Source: Chrysomallon squamiferum (taxonomy: Eukaryota > Mollusca > Gastropoda > Neomphalida > Peltospiridae). From it: DNA of 64,000 bases. The DNA lies in the NCBI GenBank assembly GCA_012295275.1, contig CM022670.1, positions 9,279,006-9,343,005 of the forward strand, given 5' to 3'. The position numbers and the translations under genes are program-made. The notes beneath the pieces were generated by a model, which had not been told where the DNA came from, searched no databases, and saw nothing but the letters and a program-made list of their open reading frames with translations. How positions within the stretch are numbered: position 1 is the first letter of the stretch; every line of letters begins with the position of its first letter. This document shows, in pieces, positions 62,421 to 64,000 of the stretch.

Positions 62421-62881
62421 AATATACATACATACATTTAAAAAACCCAACCAAAATAACCCCATCATTAATTCAATCATTGTCAGAAAGAATTTCGATT
62501 TAACATAGAGATACAACAAATAGTGTTGATGGTTGTTATGGGCTTATTTTTATTGTAATAAACTTTTGCGTTGATTTATCATGCAGTCTGTTTCTTTCCC
62601 CCTATTAAAAGTGACAGCAATTTCAATAAAGTGATTATCCGAATGTTTATCATGAAAACTCCTAAATATTTGATGTACATAGAAAATTAATTGTATTGAT
62701 CTGAATTTACTCCATTAATCCGAGGTTTTGTTGTTGCTGTATTTTAGCAATCTGTTAATCAGTTTACAAAATCTATCATTGCTTAATCCTTTTTACCTGT
62801 CATATTCAGAAACACAGCAGTCATTAGCAGACCACAGATATTCAGTTTACATGTTGATTTGTGTTACTTTCTCTTAATTAC

Positions 62882-62883
<2 letters not shown>

Positions 62884-62931
<48 letters not shown>
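62884..62931. repeat. (ATT)n microsatellite
   Basis: About 16 perfect ATT units. Confidence 0.95.
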
Positions 62932-62933
<2 letters not shown>

Positions 62934-63112
62934 CTTTTGACAGTGTGTTTTCTATGGTTTTTGTTTGTCTCTTTATTTGTTAATGACATGTCTATAATTT
63001 TGAAATTAATATATTTGTTTTGAAAATATTAAAGTTAATGATTATAAATTAGAAAAATCAATCAAAAAGCCACAAAGAACACCAAAGAAAACCAAATACA
63101 TAAGTACATTCA

Positions 63113-63390
63113 TTCATTCATACATACGTACATGCATACATACATACATACACACACACATACACATATACATACATTCACCTCCTATTCACACACAGAT
63201 ATTAGGTGTTGAAGATCTTTAAATAAGAGCTGCCAAGTAAAACACAGCCACACACACACACACACACAACATACACGACATACACATTGACACATTGCAT
63301 TTTGTGTAGAAGATCTTTAAATAAGAACTGCTAACTGAAACAAACACACATACACAGACACAAGATACACATACACAGACAGACATACAG
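63113..63390. repeat. CATA/CA-rich satellite region with an internal near-duplicate
   Basis: CATA and CA arrays surround two copies of gaagatctttaaataaga (near 63210 and 63310), each followed by gctgccaag or actgctaac and then more CA units. This suggests a local tandem duplication of about 100 bp. Confidence 0.7.
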
Positions 63391-63771
63391 AGAGATAAAC
63401 ACATATACATGGTGACACATGTTGCATATTGTTTCATTGGCACTCAATTAGTACCTTGTTAAGCATTCCTCTTCCAGGTGTGTGTGTGTGTGTTTGAGAG
63501 AGAGAGAGAGAGAGAGTTGTGAGCCAGTAATAATTTTCATTTTCAAGGCACACTTGTTTTTAATCCTAAAACTGCCCATCATGAAGTAAACAGCCATTAG
63601 TGTGCATAGCAATTCGAGGAAGAATGGTTATGTGTGGACAGAACAAATTACCAGTGACAGTAATGTCTAATTTCCCTGTGGTGAAATATTCTTTTTCATA
63701 TTGCTTCCTCATGTTACTGGGATGTTCATTATTCTGTTGTCAAAATAGACAAGACTGTCTCTCTGCATGCT

Positions 63772-64000
63772 TGGATGTGTGTGTGTGTGTGTGTGATGTG
63801 TAATGTATGGATATATAAATGTGTGTATATGTATCTGTATGTAATGTATATGTGTATTTATGTAATGTATGTGTGTGTATGTATGTATGTAATGTGTGTA
63901 TGTATGTGTGTATGTAATGTAATGTAATGTAATGTATGTATGTATGTATGTATGTATATACGTACGTATGTATGTGTGTATGTATGTATCTCTGAGTGTG
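63772..64000. repeat. GT/TATG-type satellite at the right edge
   Basis: GT units followed by variable TATG, TGTA and AATGT units reach the last base, so the array probably continues beyond the window. Confidence 0.85.

Larger units (their letters stand above)
60297..64000 (+). other. CPES intron 2, continuing past the window
   Basis: No further CPES exon could be identified. Contents are poly-T at 61816-61838, a TTTTA array near 61717-61745, poly-A at 62397-62421, an ATT array at 62884-62931 and several CA/GT/TATG arrays at the right end. Confidence 0.5.

Overview
The window is animal nuclear DNA, AT-rich and full of microsatellites, with spliced genes using GT-AG introns. The gene set (ceramide phosphoethanolamine synthase, which vertebrates lack; a tandem pair of BIR-BIR-UBA apoptosis inhibitors; a KIDINS220 orthologue) suggests a lophotrochozoan invertebrate. 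A degenerate repeat near 57.3 kb that resembles SINEs I recall from mollusc genomes makes a mollusc the best guess. That taxonomic call is inference. All exon coordinates were read by hand from splice signals, reading-frame continuity and family resemblance; no transcript evidence was available.

Layout. 1-10.2 kb, minus strand: the N-terminal half of KIDINS220 in 16 coding exons, running off the left edge, with a probable non-coding first exon near 14.5 kb. 15.2-16.9 kb, plus strand: a three-exon gene for a protein like the alternative isoform 2 of POLR1D, head-to-head with KIDINS220. 16.9-23.0 kb: no gene seen. 23.0-36.4 kb, minus strand: a gene for a small type I single-pass membrane protein whose five coding exons fit by phase; I do not recognise the family. 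36.4-39.0 kb: repeats, including a triplicated block of about 114 bp. 39.0-42.4 kb, plus strand: two tandem IAP-family genes (two BIR domains plus UBA, no RING), one intronless and one with an intron that holds a Tigger-like repeat. 45.1 kb: a tRNA-Asn(GUU). 47.0-47.2 kb: an orphan open frame reading like a C-terminal transmembrane end, possibly a gene fragment. 54.8-60.3 kb and beyond, plus strand: the first two coding exons of ceramide phosphoethanolamine synthase, running off the right edge.

The genes do not form a functional cluster. They cover neuronal-type membrane signalling (KIDINS220), a nuclear POLR1D-related protein, cell-death regulation (IAPs) and sphingolipid synthesis (CPES). 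No multi-gene novel system was found. The points most worth a second look are the RING-less IAP pair, the unrecognised membrane protein with a symmetric cassette exon, the ten consecutive 99-bp ankyrin exons, the stand-alone POLR1D isoform-2-like gene, and the orphan membrane-helix frame at 47 kb.
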